From Lachnospiraceae bacterium (lineage in GTDB: Bacteria > Bacillota > Clostridia > Lachnospirales > Lachnospiraceae): a stretch of DNA of 64,000 nt. The position numbers were made by a program, and so were the translations under genes. The notes beneath the pieces are model-generated. The model made no database searches and had not been told where the DNA came from. It saw only the letters and a program-made list of their open reading frames with translations. The stretch is taken from the NCBI GenBank assembly GCA_015057085.1, contig SVFB01000027.1, positions 1-64,000 on the forward strand, read 5' to 3'. Positions 62,565 to 64,000 of this stretch are shown here, piece by piece. Positions within the stretch are counted from its first letter, which is position 1; every line of letters begins with the position of its first letter.

Positions 62565-63602
62565 ATGACAATTATAGTAACCGGCGGTGCCGGTTTTATA
62601 GGTAGTAATTTTATTTTCCACATTATGGAAAAATATCCTGGTTATAGAATCGTATGTTTAGATTGCTTGACTTATGCAGGCAATCTTAGTACGTTAAAAA
62701 GTGTAATGGATAAACCCAATTTTCGATTTGTAAAGGAATCTATTGCAGATAGAGAAGCGGTTTATAAACTGTTCGAAGAAGAACATCCGGATGTGATCGT
62801 GAACTTCGCAGCAGAATCGCATGTAGATCGATCCATTGAAAACCCTGAAATCTTTTTACAAACAAATATTATCGGAACTTCTGTACTTATGGATGCATGT
62901 CGTAAATATGGCATCCAAAGATATCATCAGGTTTCTACAGACGAAGTATATGGCGATTTGCCTTTAGACCGTCCTGATCTTTTCTTTACAGAGGAAACAC
63001 CGATTCACACCTCAAGTCCGTACAGCTCCTCAAAAGCTAGTGCGGATTTGCTTGTGCTTGCATATCATAGAACCTATGGCTTGCCGGTTACCATTAGCAG
63101 GTGCTCAAATAACTACGGACCATATCATTTCCCGGAGAAATTAATTCCGTTAATGATTGCAAATGCATTAAACGATAAAGAACTTCCAGTATATGGAAAA
63201 GGAGAAAACGTTCGCGATTGGCTCTATGTAGAAGATCATTGCAAGGCAATCGATTTGATTATTCATAAGGGCAAAGTAGGGGAGGTTTATAATGTCGGTG
63301 GTCATAATGAAATGAAAAATATTGACATTGTAAAACTGATTTGCAAAGAACTTGGAAAGCCGGAGTCGTTAATTAAGTATGTGGCAGATCGAAAAGGACA
63401 TGATATGCGTTATGCAATTGACCCTACTAAGATTCATAATGAATTAGGTTGGTTACCGGAGACAAAGTTTGCCGATGGAATTAAGAAGACCATTCAGTGG
63501 TATTTAGATAATAAAGAATGGTGGGAAGAGATTATTTCCGGGGAGTACCAGAATTATTATATTAATATGTACGGAGATAGGGAAAAAAATGATTCTGTTT
63601 AA
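62565..63602 (+). CDS. rfbB: dTDP-glucose 4,6-dehydratase
   Basis: RfbB converts dTDP-glucose to dTDP-4-keto-6-deoxyglucose, the substrate of the neighbouring WecE. The 345-residue extended SDR has TGGAGFIGSNF at the N-terminus, NFAAESHVDRSI, the catalytic STDEVYG and the YxxxK site SPYSSSKASAD. The end of the chain (WWEEIISGEYQNYY) is typical. rfbC and rfbD, needed for rhamnose, are not seen, which supports an amino sugar rather than rhamnose as the product of this group. Confidence 0.97.
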   Translation: MTIIVTGGAGFIGSNFIFHIMEKYPGYRIVCLDCLTYAGNLSTLKSVMDKPNFRFVKESIADREAVYKLFEEEHPDVIVNFAAESHVDRSIENPEIFLQTNIIGTSVLMDACRKYGIQRYHQVSTDEVYGDLPLDRPDLFFTEETPIHTSSPYSSSKASADLLVLAYHRTYGLPVTISRCSNNYGPYHFPEKLIPLMIANALNDKELPVYGKGENVRDWLYVEDHCKAIDLIIHKGKVGEVYNVGGHNEMKNIDIVKLICKELGKPESLIKYVADRKGHDMRYAIDPTKIHNELGWLPETKFADGIKKTIQWYLDNKEWWEEIISGEYQNYYINMYGDREKNDSV

Positions 63603-63694
63603 TAGTCCAATCTGTACCTTTGTTTCAATCGGACACGTTAACTATTGAGGGATATCTGTTTAAAGAGAATGAACAAGAAGGAAAGAAGTTATAG
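63589..63694 (+). other. Short frames that look like a deleted gene between rfbB and the last glycosyltransferase
   Basis: An ATG at 63589 overlaps the end of rfbB and reads MILFNSPICTFVSIG before a stop at 63646. In another frame a coding-looking tail (LTIEGYLFKENEQEGKKL) ends at the TAG just before the next gene. This may be the two ends of a gene with its middle deleted; chance cannot be excluded. Confidence 0.3.
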
Positions 63695-64000
63695 ATGAAA
63701 TACTCAGTTGTTATTCCATGCTACAATTCAGCTTTATTTTTAAAAACAACAGTGGGAAAGATACAGCAAATTTTTAATCGAATGGATTATGAGATTATTT
63801 TGGTTAATGATAGTTCGCCAGATTCTACGATTGATATAATCACAGAATTGGTTAAGGACAATAAGAATATCATAGGTATAGATTTGGCGCATAATACGGG
63901 ACAGCATAATGCAACTATGGCAGGGTTTAATTATGTTTCGGGTGATTATGTGATTACATGCGCTGATGATGGGCAATCTCCTATGGAAATGTGGTTAGAA
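63695..64000 (+). CDS. Family 2 glycosyltransferase (N-terminal part, cut by window end)
   Basis: The first 102 residues of a GT-A glycosyltransferase: YSVVIPCYNSALFLKTTV, EIILVNDSSPDST, the GIDLAHNTGQHNATMAGFNY block and CADDGQSP as the metal-binding D-x-D region. The HNTGQHNATMAG pattern is that of dolichol-phosphate-mannose-synthase-like enzymes that use polyprenyl phosphate or make sugar side branches. The ATG follows AAGGAAAG. It could transfer the dTDP-amino sugar made by the preceding genes, but this is inference. The gene continues past base 64000. Confidence 0.88.
   Translation, partial: MKYSVVIPCYNSALFLKTTVGKIQQIFNRMDYEIILVNDSSPDSTIDIITELVKDNKNIIGIDLAHNTGQHNATMAGFNYVSGDYVITCADDGQSPMEMWLE

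Overview
The window is an A+T-rich stretch of a Bacillota chromosome, most likely a motile gut Lachnospiraceae (Clostridia). The pointers are a SCIFF peptide with its radical-SAM maturase, a fused SecDF, CdaA/CdaR, Gram-positive TagD/TagG/TagH-type genes, a textbook sigma-D (flagellar) promoter, a YvyF flagellar protein next to ComF, and a bile-salt-hydrolase-family enzyme. No rRNA, tRNA, CRISPR array, insertion sequence or integrase was seen. Almost every gene is on the + strand; the one clear exception is at 47819-49240.

Region 1 (about 1-28 kb) is ordinary core chromosome in short operons: surE, msrA, glpK, comF-yvyF, a sigma-D-driven gene, ispE-gntR-ywiB, a trigger-factor-like lipoprotein, asnS, the SCIFF pair scfA-scfB followed by secDF, glyA, serS, a Wzx-type flippase, engB, a zinc/manganese ABC transporter, the c-di-AMP pair cdaA-cdaR and an HPr-like protein. 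Several stem-loop terminators and extended -10 promoters separate these units.

Region 2 (28.2 kb to the right edge) is one large surface-polysaccharide locus. It opens with a phosphoglycosyltransferase, three glycosyltransferases, a Wzy-like membrane protein and a second phosphoglycosyltransferase. Next come a CDP-glycerol module (TagD), a LicD protein and a TagGH-like ABC exporter. A second LicD with a class-II-aldolase-like partner ends at a strong terminator (40122-40154). A new promoter then drives a discrete operon (40224-47797): a cytidylyltransferase fused to a Gfo/Idh-like domain, a thiamine-diphosphate carboligase-like enzyme, a second LicD/aldolase-like pair, a secreted beta-helix protein and an SDR. 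I infer that this makes a CDP-activated alcohol or modified sugar and transfers it as a phospho-substituent. I know of no characterised system with this gene set, and it is the best candidate here for something undescribed.

After a bidirectional terminator comes a reverse-strand pyruvyltransferase-family gene. It is followed by a TagF-like CDP-polyol phosphotransferase, an acyltransferase, a large acyltransferase-like/membrane fusion, an acyltransferase gene broken by an in-frame TGA, a second beta-helix protein, a lipoprotein with an Ig-like domain, a bile-salt-hydrolase family enzyme, and wecE-rfbA-rfbB for a dTDP-4-amino-4,6-dideoxyhexose. A glycosyltransferase 2 gene runs off the right edge. 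All functional statements come from recognised motifs and gene order; nothing was searched against a database.
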